Assembly: GCA_012735285.1 (NCBI GenBank)
Contig: JAAYHT010000230.1
Coordinates: 1 to 12,778 of the forward strand
DNA from: Clostridiales bacterium
Lineage (GTDB): Bacteria > Bacillota > Clostridia > Peptostreptococcales > Anaerovoracaceae
DNA: 12,778 bases
Direction: 5' to 3'
Positions 1 to 7,362 of this stretch are shown here, in pieces; positions within the stretch are counted from its first letter, which is position 1, and each line of letters begins with the position of its first letter. The translations under genes and the position numbers were made by a program. The notes below the pieces were generated by a model. It did no database searches, was not told where the DNA came from, and saw only the letters and a program-made list of their open reading frames with translations.

Positions 1-2320
1 CTTCCTCATCAGTCAATGTCCTATCGGAAGCGCGATATGTCAAGCTAAAAGCTACGCTTTTCTTTCCTTCTGGCACTTGTTTCCCGCGATATACATCAAA
101 TAATTCAACGGATTCGAGTATATCAGAGCCGTTATTTTTAATTATTGATTCTATCTCTCCTACGTTAATTTCTTCATCCACCAATAATGCTATATCTCTT
201 GAAGTTGAAGGATACTTAGGTAATGGCCTATAGTATTTTTCTGTATCAGCAAGGCTCACAATTAGATCAAAATTTAATTCACAACAATATGCTCTAACAT
301 CTATATCATACTTCTCTAACACATCAGGATGCAACTCTCCTATTACTCCAAGTTTCCGCTTATTAGAGGATATTATAGCACATCTGCCGGGATGGTAGGT
401 ATCAATTGTCTCATCCGGAATATATTCAACTTCTTTAATTCCTAGCTTAGTAAACAGCTCTTGAACTATGCCTTTGATTGTAAAAAAGTCCTCGTCTGGT
501 CCATAACAGGCAATGCATAAGTTTTCCCGTTCAATAGGCAGCCCGTCGTCCTTTGTAATATTTAGGAATATATTGCCAATCTCAAAGGCCTTTACAAGCT
601 GAATGTTCCTTGAGTAGTTAATTGCTAAAACTCCAAGCATATTGGGAGTTAATATAGTTCTCATTATACTGTTTTCTTCACCCAAAGGATTAATCAATCG
701 AACAAACTCTCTGTCTTCATTTGAAGCTTTTACTTTATCCAATCCTTTAGGATCCATAAATGAGTAGGTTTGGACCTCATTTACACCCATTCCAACAAGG
801 GCTTCTTTGGTTAAATCTCTCAATATTTGATAGTTTGTTTTTTTAGCTTCCTTATTGCCCTTAGGTATAGTCAGGGGGAGTTTATCGTAACCGTAGATTC
901 TAGCTACCTCTTCTATGAAATCCTCCTCTATCTGTAGATCCTGTCTTACAGTAGGAGGGGTTACTAATATATTGTTATCCTTCGTTTCCACTTCCATTTC
1001 TAAAGAGATAAATATATCTTCTATCTCTTCTTTTGTAAGATTAATTCCCAAAACCTTATTAACCCTATCTACTCTGACAAGAACCTGCTTCGGCTCTACT
1101 TGCTCAGGATATACATCAACCCGGCCTTCAGTTACTGTCCCGATGCCCAGCATTTCAATTAACCTGCAGACCCTGTCCGCAGCCTCTGCGGCTAAATTGG
1201 GATCTATTCCTTTTTCAAACCTGGAAGAAGCTTCAGTGCGCAAGCCTAATTTTTTAGAGGTTTTACGAATACTGTCTCCATTAAAGTTCGCAGATTCAAC
1301 GACGATGGTAGTAGTATCATTTTGTATTTCAGAATTAAGTCCGCCCATTACTCCTGCAATTGCGATACCTCTTTCTTTGTCATTAATAAGGAGAGTATCC
1401 TTTGATAGTTTACGCTCTACCCCATCAAGGGTTGTAAATAGCTCACCTTCTTTAGCTGTGTCTACTATAATTTCATTTCCTTTGATATTGCGTATATCGA
1501 ATGCATGTATAGGTTGTCCGTATTCGAGCATAACATAGTTTGTTATGTCTACTATATTGTTAATAGGTCTCATGCCTGCATACATCAATCGTTTCTGCAG
1601 CCACCAGGGAGATTGACCAATCTTAACATCTGTAACTACTCTTGCTACATAGCGTCTACAAAGATCAGGTTTTTTTATACTAACTTTGATATAATCACTA
1701 GCTTTTCCTTTTTCATTCTTGCATTCAGTTTCGGGATAGCGTAAGCTGCCTTTGAAAGTGGCTGCAACTTCCCTTGCCATACCTAACATAGACAGGCAAT
1801 CTGGACGATTGGGTGTAATTTCAAATTCAATTACTTCGCCGGCAAGCTCCAATGCCTCTACAATATCTTTGCCAAGGGGATACTCTTTGTCTAAGATCCA
1901 TATCCCATCTTTATGTTCAACAGGAATATTTTTATCATCATAACCGAGCTCTTTAGCAGAGCAGAGCATTCCATATGATGTAACACCCCTTAATTTGCCC
2001 TTCTTAATTGTCGTCCCATCGGGCAATTTCCCGCCGTGAAGTATTACAGGTACATAGGCTCCCTCAAAGACATTCGGTGCTCCTGTTACTATCTGCACCT
2101 TTTCTTCCTGGCCTATGTCTACTATACAAATTAAGAGTTTATCTGCATCCGGGTGTTTTTCAACTTTTTCTATTCTACCAACAACAACCTTTTCAATTCC
2201 TTTGCCGTAATGAGTTATGGCCTCTATATTTGAACCGGACATAATCATTTTTTCACTGAAATTGTCCAGGTCTGTATTTACATCAGTATACTCTTTTAAC
2301 CAATCTGTATATACTAACAA
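1..2320 (-). CDS. pheT: Phenylalanine--tRNA ligase beta subunit, C-terminus cut by window edge
   Basis: This is the beta subunit of the cytoplasmic alpha2beta2 enzyme that charges tRNA-Phe, and it carries tRNA binding and editing. The frame is open from a TTG at 2320 to the window edge, giving 773 codons. Bacterial PheT is about 790-800 residues, so roughly 20-25 are missing. Visible parts, in order: an EMAP-II/OB tRNA-binding domain (about residues 40-150, with VGRIEKVEKHPDADKL), the B3/B4 editing domain (INNIVDITNYVMLEYGQPIH near 253-272), the B5 domain (about 393-470, ending near EEVARIYGYDKLP), the catalytic-like core, and an FDX-ACB anticodon-binding domain from about 680 (YPSTSRDIALLVDEE). 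The TTG start is chosen because an AGGAGG lies 8 bases upstream and the N-terminus LVYTDWLKEY fits the family. It follows pheS by 12 bases, as in most Firmicutes. I see no frameshift. Function is very sure. Confidence 0.97.
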   Translation of the reverse strand, partial: MLVYTDWLKEYTDVNTDLDNFSEKMIMSGSNIEAITHYGKGIEKVVVGRIEKVEKHPDADKLLICIVDIGQEEKVQIVTGAPNVFEGAYVPVILHGGKLPDGTTIKKGKLRGVTSYGMLCSAKELGYDDKNIPVEHKDGIWILDKEYPLGKDIVEALELAGEVIEFEITPNRPDCLSMLGMAREVAATFKGSLRYPETECKNEKGKASDYIKVSIKKPDLCRRYVARVVTDVKIGQSPWWLQKRLMYAGMRPINNIVDITNYVMLEYGQPIHAFDIRNIKGNEIIVDTAKEGELFTTLDGVERKLSKDTLLINDKERGIAIAGVMGGLNSEIQNDTTTIVVESANFNGDSIRKTSKKLGLRTEASSRFEKGIDPNLAAEAADRVCRLIEMLGIGTVTEGRVDVYPEQVEPKQVLVRVDRVNKVLGINLTKEEIEDIFISLEMEVETKDNNILVTPPTVRQDLQIEEDFIEEVARIYGYDKLPLTIPKGNKEAKKTNYQILRDLTKEALVGMGVNEVQTYSFMDPKGLDKVKASNEDREFVRLINPLGEENSIMRTILTPNMLGVLAINYSRNIQLVKAFEIGNIFLNITKDDGLPIERENLCIACYGPDEDFFTIKGIVQELFTKLGIKEVEYIPDETIDTYHPGRCAIISSNKRKLGVIGELHPDVLEKYDIDVRAYCCELNFDLIVSLADTEKYYRPLPKYPSTSRDIALLVDEEINVGEIESIIKNNGSDILESVELFDVYRGKQVPEGKKSVAFSLTYRASDRTLTDEE

Positions 2321-2328
2321 CTCTGTAC

Positions 2329-2334
2329 CCTCCT
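2329..2334 (-). promoter_or_regulatory. Ribosome binding site of pheT, overlapping the pheS stop
   Basis: On the minus strand the pheS stop codon TAG (2335-2333) is the first part of TAGGAGGG, so the AGGAGG for pheT shares two bases with the stop. It sits 8 bases before the TTG at 2320 and is the main reason for choosing that start. Ribosomes ending pheS are placed on the pheT start signal. This would favour near equal synthesis of the two subunits of the alpha2beta2 enzyme, which is an inference. Confidence 0.75.
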
Positions 2335-3364
2335 ATTTAAACTGCTCAATAAAACGCATGTCATTTTCAAAAAACAGACGAATATCTTCTACACCGTATT
2401 TAAGCATAGCAATTCTTTCTACGCCCATACCAAAGGCAAAACCGGTATAGCGTTCTGTATCAATACCACCTACTGCTAAGACATTAGGATGTACCATTCC
2501 GCATCCGAGGATTTCAATCCAACCGCTGCCTTTACATACACGACATCCTTTTCCTGCACATTTAAAACAGGATACGTCCATTTCTGCACTTGGTTCGGTG
2601 AATGGGAAAAAGTGCGGACGGAATTTTGTTTTTACATCGCTTCCGAACAGCTGCTTAGCAAAGGAATCAAGCGTTCCTTTCAAATCCGCCATCGAAACCC
2701 CTTCATCTACCAATAATCCTTCTACCTGATGAAACATAGGAGAATGGGTTGCATCAGGAGTGTCACATCTAAAACACCTGCCCGGTGAAATTATTTTAAT
2801 AGGTGGAGTTTCTTTTAGTAATGTTCTTGCCTGAACAGGTGAAGTTTGAGTTCTAAGAAGTATTTCGTCGCTGATATAAAATGTATCTGTTAAATCTCTT
2901 GATGGGTGGTTAGGCGCTGCATTCAATGCATCAAAGTTGAAAAATACGGTTTCGACTTCAGGGCCTTCAGCTATTGAATACCCCATACTCATAAATACTC
3001 TTGAAATTTCTTCAATTGTGATTGTTATAGGGTGTTTTGTACCAAGAGATATTTTTTTACCTGGCTCTGTAACATCGATGCGTTCTAATTTCAATTTTAA
3101 GTTCTTTTCAATTTTTTTTAGTTCATCAAACTTCTTTTCTAACAGCTCTTCTATTTCTTTTCTTACAGAATTCGCTGATTGGCCTAATACTTTCCTATCT
3201 TCAGGACTAAGTTTTCCCATAGAACGAAGTATCTCAGTCAGCTGGCCTTTTTTTCCCAAGTACTTTATCCTGATAGATTCAGTCTCGCTAATGGTTTTTG
3301 AATTTTCTAATTGTGTTTTCGCTTCCTGCAAAATTTCGGACAACCGTGCTTGCATAGTTTGCAT
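2333..3364 (-). CDS. pheS: Phenylalanine--tRNA ligase alpha subunit
   Basis: This is the catalytic alpha subunit of phenylalanyl-tRNA synthetase, a class II enzyme that activates Phe with ATP and transfers it to tRNA-Phe. At 343 residues it has normal bacterial length. The N-terminal part (about 1-90) is a charged, probably coiled-coil tRNA-binding arm. Motif 2 is visible around FHQVEG (211-216). Motif 3 is GFAFGMGVERIAM (308-320), and Ala310 appears to be the alanine that lines the Phe pocket in this family. A cysteine cluster (Cys266, 269, 274, 277; pattern CxxC..GCxxCxGxGW) precedes the last strands, as in Bacillus-type PheS. The ATG at 3364 follows a GGAGG (3380-3376) that lies inside the upstream gene. 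Only one base (3365) separates the two genes, so translation is probably coupled. Confidence 0.98.
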   Translation of the reverse strand: MQTMQARLSEILQEAKTQLENSKTISETESIRIKYLGKKGQLTEILRSMGKLSPEDRKVLGQSANSVRKEIEELLEKKFDELKKIEKNLKLKLERIDVTEPGKKISLGTKHPITITIEEISRVFMSMGYSIAEGPEVETVFFNFDALNAAPNHPSRDLTDTFYISDEILLRTQTSPVQARTLLKETPPIKIISPGRCFRCDTPDATHSPMFHQVEGLLVDEGVSMADLKGTLDSFAKQLFGSDVKTKFRPHFFPFTEPSAEMDVSCFKCAGKGCRVCKGSGWIEILGCGMVHPNVLAVGGIDTERYTGFAFGMGVERIAMLKYGVEDIRLFFENDMRFIEQFK

Positions 3365-3365
3365 A

Positions 3366-4196
3366 TTATATCGTTCCTCCGTCTTTCAAATAATTTTGTC
3401 GTACTGATTCATAAATTATAATAGCTGATGCTACGGCAGCATTTAAAGATTCAACCTCATTGTTCATCGGAATTTTTACCATAGCATCAGAAAATCTCAA
3501 AAATTCATCGCTTATACCGCTGCCTTCATTGCCGATCACTAGTGCTATGTTGTTTGTTAGGTTTCTTTCGAAATAGTATTGTCGGCAGTAAGGTGTGGTA
3601 GCAAGGATCAACTTGCCATTTTCCTTTAATAAATTAATTGCTTCTTTAGCTGTATCAACAAAAAGTAGCGGTAGCCTGAATATTGAACCAGCTGCAGCTC
3701 TAACTACCTTCATGCTATATACATCAACTGTACCTTTCAATATTATAGCACCATGGTAACCTGCTGCATCTGCAGTTCTTAGTATAGTACCTAGGTTACC
3801 TGGATCCTGTAGCCTATCAAGTACAATCAAATTACTATTATTAATAAAAAAATTATCACAATTCCATATTTTTTTCTTTACTACAGATAATATACCTTGA
3901 GGAGTCATTGTATCTGAAACCTTTTCAAAAACATTTTTTGAAACAATATAAATGTCAACTTCATTTTTCTTTAATTGATCAATTAACTTCTTGACATCTT
4001 CATTACCATCATCAAATAATGGCTCCCTAAGTAATACTATTTCAAGTTTGCTATCAGTTTTTAATGCTTCAGTTGTTAAATTGAAGCCTTCGATTAGATA
4101 ACAACCTTCCCGCTCTCTGTCTTTTTTTCTTTTTAATCTGTTAACCCTTTTTATAACTGGGTTTGCAGGAGACGTAATTCGTTTTACTTTACACAC
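3366..4196 (-). CDS. TrmH/SpoU-family RNA 2'-O-ribose methyltransferase (YsgA/RlmP-like)
   Basis: This is a SPOUT-class enzyme that uses S-adenosylmethionine to methylate a ribose 2'-OH in RNA. The 276 residues show a substrate-binding N-terminal domain (about 1-100, with REGCYLIEGFNL at 29-40). The SpoU domain follows with all three motifs: DPGNLGTILRTADA (131-144), VIGNEGSGIS (220-229) and IPMNNEVESLNA (243-254). The gene lies directly before pheS and pheT. That matches Bacillus subtilis ysgA (rlmP), reported to methylate G2553 in the 23S rRNA A-loop. The same target is only an inference here, and another 23S rRNA or tRNA site cannot be excluded. The start is a GTG at 4196; a TGA at 4205-4203 bars any earlier in-frame start. 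Its ribosome binding site (GAAGG only 3 bases away) is poorly spaced, so the exact start is less certain than for its neighbours. Confidence 0.9.
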   Translation of the reverse strand: MCKVKRITSPANPVIKRVNRLKRKKDREREGCYLIEGFNLTTEALKTDSKLEIVLLREPLFDDGNEDVKKLIDQLKKNEVDIYIVSKNVFEKVSDTMTPQGILSVVKKKIWNCDNFFINNSNLIVLDRLQDPGNLGTILRTADAAGYHGAIILKGTVDVYSMKVVRAAAGSIFRLPLLFVDTAKEAINLLKENGKLILATTPYCRQYYFERNLTNNIALVIGNEGSGISDEFLRFSDAMVKIPMNNEVESLNAAVASAIIIYESVRQNYLKDGGTI

Positions 4197-4216
4197 CTGC
4201 CTTCAATTGGATATTT

Positions 4217-4248
4217 GCAAAAACAAAAGCCGGCATCTCTCCCGGCTT
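4217..4248 (-). terminator. Rho-independent terminator after ftsZ
   Basis: On the minus strand AAGCCGG (4248-4242) can pair with CCGGCTT (4233-4227) around an 8-base loop. The 7-bp, GC-rich stem is followed by TTGTTTTTGC. It begins 17 bases after the ftsZ stop and so ends the dcw transcript. On the plus strand the same hairpin is followed by CCCTTTTTT, so it could also work, less cleanly, in the other direction, though no plus-strand gene is present. The GTG of the methyltransferase gene lies only about 20 bases further on. Confidence 0.8.
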
Positions 4249-4264
4249 CCCTTTTTTATTTAAT

Positions 4265-5410
4265 CTAGAAATTTCTGTTCTTACTTTTTAGGAAGGAGGG
4301 GATTGTGAAATCAGTGTTGTATTTTCCATCAAACTCACTATTTTCATTATCCACAGGTCCCGCTTCTAAATTCCCTTCCTCAGTTTCTTCTTTGACTTCC
4401 TCAGGCTTTTCAGAGCTTTTAGTACCTTTGGGTAAAATGAGTTTACTGTCTTCATCTGGGTCTTCAAATCCCGTTGCTATAACTGTTATTACAATTTCAT
4501 CCTGAAGTTCTTCCTTTATAGATGCTCCGAATATTACAATAGCATCTTTATCTGCAGCCTTTTCTATCTGATCAGCTGCCTCGTTGACTTCGAGCATTCC
4601 GAGGTCATAACCCCCCATAATATTCAATAAAATTGCTTTTGCACCATTGATACTGGTCTCAAGCAATGGGCTCTCAATCGCATGTTTAACTGCTTGCTGA
4701 ACCCTATTTTCACCTTTGCCTCTACCTACACCCATATGGGCAAGTCCTCTATCGCTCATTACGGTCTTGACATCAGCAAAGTCCAGATTTATAAGTCCTG
4801 CCTCTGCTATTAAATCAGAAATCCCTTGAACTCCTTGTTTAAGTACTTCATCCGCCATCAAAAAGGCTTCTAACATAGTAGTATCCTTTTCTGCAATTTG
4901 CAATAATCTATCATTAGGAACCACTACCAAAGAGTCAACATATTTTTTAAGAAACTTAATACCCAGTTCGGCATGTTCCCTTCTCTTTTTCCCCTCAAAA
5001 GTAAAAGGCTTTGTTACCACACCAACAGTAAGAATACCAGCATCCTTTGCAACTTTAGCAATAACAGGTGCTGCTCCTGTTCCGGTACCTCCGCCCATAC
5101 CTGCTGTAATAAATACCATATCTGAACCAGCTACGAATTTAGCTAGGTCATCAATATTTTCTTCTGCTGCTTTCTGACCAATCTCAGGATTTGCTCCAGC
5201 TCCTAACCCTTTTGTTAACTTTTCACCTATTTGTATCTTTGTTTCAGCCTTTGAGCCGGCTAAAGCCTGCTTGTCCGTATTAACAGCAATAAAACTAACC
5301 CCTTTTAAACCTGCATCTATCATTCGATTAACTGCGTTACTTCCTCCGCCGCCAATTCCAATTACCTTGATCTGTGCATTTCTTTCTTCATTGACTTCAA
5401 ATTGGAGCAT
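4265..5410 (-). CDS. ftsZ: Cell division protein FtsZ
   Basis: This is the tubulin-like GTPase that polymerises at midcell and recruits the divisome. At 381 residues it has usual Firmicutes length. A short N-terminal tail is followed by the nucleotide-binding domain, with GIGGGGSNAVNRM (18-30) and the tubulin signature GGGTGTG (106-112). The T7 synergy loop NLDFADV (208-214) holds the acidic residues that trigger GTP hydrolysis in the next subunit. After about residue 320 comes an acidic linker of about 45 residues rich in Glu and Ser, then a conserved C-terminal peptide with core IPSFLKSK (370-377), the docking site for FtsA, SepF and similar partners. The ATG at 5410 has an AGGAGG 10 bases upstream. 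The gene follows sbp after 82 bases that contain a promoter, and a terminator follows it. ftsA, often next to ftsZ, is absent here. Confidence 0.98.
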   Translation of the reverse strand: MLQFEVNEERNAQIKVIGIGGGGSNAVNRMIDAGLKGVSFIAVNTDKQALAGSKAETKIQIGEKLTKGLGAGANPEIGQKAAEENIDDLAKFVAGSDMVFITAGMGGGTGTGAAPVIAKVAKDAGILTVGVVTKPFTFEGKKRREHAELGIKFLKKYVDSLVVVPNDRLLQIAEKDTTMLEAFLMADEVLKQGVQGISDLIAEAGLINLDFADVKTVMSDRGLAHMGVGRGKGENRVQQAVKHAIESPLLETSINGAKAILLNIMGGYDLGMLEVNEAADQIEKAADKDAIVIFGASIKEELQDEIVITVIATGFEDPDEDSKLILPKGTKSSEKPEEVKEETEEGNLEAGPVDNENSEFDGKYNTDFTIPSFLKSKNRNF

Positions 5411-5445
5411 AGCCCGATTACCTCCTGAAGAGTTATATTACACTA

Positions 5446-5454
5446 ATTATAGCA
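5446..5454 (-). promoter_or_regulatory. Extended -10 promoter of ftsZ
   Basis: The minus strand reads TGCTATAAT from 5454 to 5446. This is a perfect -10 hexamer TATAAT with the TGn extension, lying in the 82-base gap between sbp and ftsZ. No good -35 exists at 17 bases (ATGCAT); the nearest partial match is TTGATG with a 20-base spacer. Extended -10 promoters often do without a -35. Transcription would start near 5439 and leave a leader of about 29 bases with the AGGAGG at 5426-5421. FtsZ could thus be made independently of the upstream mur genes. No operator is recognised. Confidence 0.65.
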
Positions 5455-5492
5455 TACATCCACAACCAATGCATCAATTTATTGTAGATATC

Positions 5493-5843
5493 TTATTCTT
5501 TTTTAATAAAGTATTTATCAAGGATAAGCCTTCTTATCATTGCTAAGTTCTGGAACAATCTTCCTCCAAATACAAATATTGTGGCGTAGTAAAGTGGAAT
5601 GCCCAATCTATCGCCTAGATAAACTAAAAGTGCAGCTAGGATTGCATTTGTAAAAAATCCGCTAAGAAAAATCGCATTGTTATATTTTCCTTCCATGTAA
5701 GACCTTGTTGCACCTAGCAGAGAATCTATTGCAGCTAGTAATGCCATCGTAATATAAAAAGAGTACTCTGATGGATATGTGATATTCAGCGAAAATCCTA
5801 ATATCACCCCTACTACCAGCCCAACAATCATTGCTACTATCAA
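5493..5843 (-). CDS. sbp: Small basic protein Sbp (DUF1290 family)
   Basis: This 116-residue integral membrane protein matches the small basic protein found before ftsA/ftsZ in Bacillus and many Clostridia. Its biochemical role is unknown. Hydrophobic segments cover about residues 1-20, 30-45, 57-76 and 83-98. Between them are conserved-looking stretches such as ALLAAIDSLLGATRS (34-48) and FLSGFFTNAILAALLVYLGD (59-78). The C-terminus is basic (RRLILDKYFIKKE). The start is a TTG at 5843 with AAGGTG 7-8 bases upstream. The in-frame ATG at 5831 is too far from that site. The TTG overlaps the TGA of the preceding DUF881 gene (TTGA), so the two are translationally coupled. Unlike in Bacillus, the next gene is ftsZ and not ftsA. 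Confidence 0.9.
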   Translation of the reverse strand: MIVAMIVGLVVGVILGFSLNITYPSEYSFYITMALLAAIDSLLGATRSYMEGKYNNAIFLSGFFTNAILAALLVYLGDRLGIPLYYATIFVFGGRLFQNLAMIRRLILDKYFIKKE

Positions 5844-6589
5844 TTTTCTTCACCTTCCTTTGCACTATCCGCAGTGACCCGGCTCATATAAATAAAATTT
5901 CGATTCTCTGTGTACTCAGGTATAACAATATTATCTTTAATGGTTACTTTAAACACAAGCCCATATTCCTTAAGCAGAGTACCGTAGCCCCCTGGGCCTA
6001 TCAAAGTTGAAGCCATTCGCGATCCATCTCCGATAGCCCTGATAATAAATGGTCTGGCATAAAATTGATCATTTATTCTTACTGTATAGCCTGAACAAGA
6101 TATTGATGTTTGGTCAATTATTCTCTGCCCATTCACAGAGATCATTTCAGCACCTGCGGCTCTTAATTCATTTATAATCAGGAGAAGGTCTGAATCATGC
6201 ACTAAAATATCGTTAGGATCTTCCCCAAACTCTAGATCACGTGTCCCATCATCTATAAGAATCTCTACTCCAGGTCCTTCTGCCGCTACAAAACCTGAAG
6301 CGAAACTGTATAATGCTATATCAGCAAATAACTGTTTTTCTAATTCCTTGCTTAAATCCTCTTTCTCCTCTTGTAGCCTAATATATTCATTCAGTTTATT
6401 CTCAGTTTCCTCAACAAGTGCCTTTAAGTTTTCCATATCTTTTTTTTCACCTTCTATGGATATCCTATAATCTTCCAGCACTTTTGGGGAAACGTACAGG
6501 CGTTGACCGTTAGACACCTTTGTAAGGACTACCAATGATAAGCCTAGGAAGAAGCAAAATATAAAGATTATGACTTTTCTAGATTTCAT
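5840..6589 (-). CDS. DUF881 membrane-anchored protein, second copy (YlxX-like)
   Basis: This 249-residue protein belongs to the DUF881 family, which is common in Gram-positive dcw clusters and has no settled function. A single N-terminal membrane segment (about 6-23) with a short basic start predicts an extracytoplasmic body. A charged region at about 45-88 is probably coiled coil. The DUF881 domain follows, with EGPGVEILIDDG (104-115), LLLIINELRAAGAEMISVNG (135-154) and RPFIIRAIGD (179-188). It shares this motif order with the preceding gene. The ATG at 6589 has GAAGGTGAT just upstream, starting right after the TAG of that gene. The 3' end overlaps the sbp start by four bases. By position it corresponds to Bacillus ylxX. 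A structural role in the divisome or envelope is plausible from context only. Confidence 0.88.
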   Translation of the reverse strand: MKSRKVIIFIFCFFLGLSLVVLTKVSNGQRLYVSPKVLEDYRISIEGEKKDMENLKALVEETENKLNEYIRLQEEKEDLSKELEKQLFADIALYSFASGFVAAEGPGVEILIDDGTRDLEFGEDPNDILVHDSDLLLIINELRAAGAEMISVNGQRIIDQTSISCSGYTVRINDQFYARPFIIRAIGDGSRMASTLIGPGGYGTLLKEYGLVFKVTIKDNIVIPEYTENRNFIYMSRVTADSAKEGEEN

Positions 6590-6600
6590 CTAATCACCTT

Positions 6601-7344
6601 CTATTCTTCTTCGGCCGTATTATATATTGGTTTTGCATAGCGGAATTTTATAGCACCGCTGTATCTCGGAATTTCAATTTCTTCCTGTTTTACAATATCA
6701 ACAACTAGTCCGAAATTTTTTCTCATAGTATCGACTATGCCGTATCTAATCGATAGGGTGGAACTTAAAGTGTCCGGATTACCTATAGCCTTTATTGTAT
6801 ATGGAGGTGCAGTCGGCACAGTATTTATATTAACATTATCTCCTGCTAGGCTTATTTCAGTTACAGAAATAATACGCTGTCCGTTAATAGAAATTGCCTC
6901 GGCTCCAGCCTCTTTCAATTTATTAACTAGTGATAAAAGCAGGTCATATCTCAACATAATTATACTGTACCCATCACCGGGGTTGTCCTCTGTAGGAGGG
7001 GGATCATCCACAGTAACAATTATTCCTGGCCCCTTAACATCCACTACTCCAGAGCTCATCTTGTATTTTTCAAGATCTCTGGTGGCTTCTTGTAATAATG
7101 CGTCATCACTTAAATTCTTTAGTTCTATTTCCTTTAGTCTTGCTTCTAACTCTAAGTATTCCTGCATAATGGCCTCTTTTTCAGCACGGAGTTTTTTTAG
7201 CTCCAGTTCAAGGCCCTGAGCTTTTGCAACAGGAATAAGCCCACCGATATCAGAACTATCAGTGGTTGATATTTGAATTGATATAATTAAACCAATAAGT
7301 ACGGCAATGACTGTAATAACAATAATCCCACTTTTATTTTTCAT
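6601..7344 (-). CDS. DUF881 membrane-anchored protein, first copy (YlxW-like)
   Basis: This 247-residue DUF881 protein follows ftsQ by 18 bases. One N-terminal membrane segment (about 6-24) anchors it. A long Leu/Glu/Lys-rich helix (about 43-97) looks like a coiled coil and suggests self-association or pairing with the neighbouring paralogue. The DUF881 domain contains KGPGIIVTVDD (104-114), LLLSLVNKLKEAGAEAISIN (135-154) followed by GQRI, and PPYTIKAIGN (180-189). A proline-rich insert (DPPPTEDNPG, 114-123) lengthens the loop after the first motif. The ATG at 7344 has a GGAG 8 bases upstream. It matches Bacillus ylxW by position, directly after divIB. The tandem arrangement points to an old duplication. 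Its function is unknown. Confidence 0.88.
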   Translation of the reverse strand: MKNKSGIIVITVIAVLIGLIISIQISTTDSSDIGGLIPVAKAQGLELELKKLRAEKEAIMQEYLELEARLKEIELKNLSDDALLQEATRDLEKYKMSSGVVDVKGPGIIVTVDDPPPTEDNPGDGYSIIMLRYDLLLSLVNKLKEAGAEAISINGQRIISVTEISLAGDNVNINTVPTAPPYTIKAIGNPDTLSSTLSIRYGIVDTMRKNFGLVVDIVKQEEIEIPRYSGAIKFRYAKPIYNTAEEE

Positions 7345-7362
7345 TAATCAATCTCCAGTAAA

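Noticed and set aside
915..1538. 207-codon open frame on the plus strand opposite pheT
   Set aside because: It lies antisense to clearly conserved PheT domains, has a low-complexity Ser/Leu-rich translation typical of antisense frames, and has no ribosome binding site or recognisable domain.
2937..3407. 156-codon plus-strand frame opposite pheS
   Set aside because: It is antisense to PheS and the end of the methyltransferase gene. The Ser/Phe-rich translation shows no domain. It is a shadow of the real gene.
4227..4248. Hairpin after ftsZ read as part of a T-box or attenuator for pheST
   Set aside because: There is no upstream antiterminator partner, specifier loop or conserved T-box sequence in the 68-base gap. 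A plain ftsZ terminator explains it.
5680..5865. 61-codon minus-strand frame overlapping sbp
   Set aside because: It runs in another frame through sbp and the end of the second DUF881 gene, which are both conserved. Its translation looks random.
6737..7219. 160-codon plus-strand frame opposite the first DUF881 gene
   Set aside because: It is antisense to a family member with clear motifs, and its translation is Ser/Ile/Leu-rich without features.
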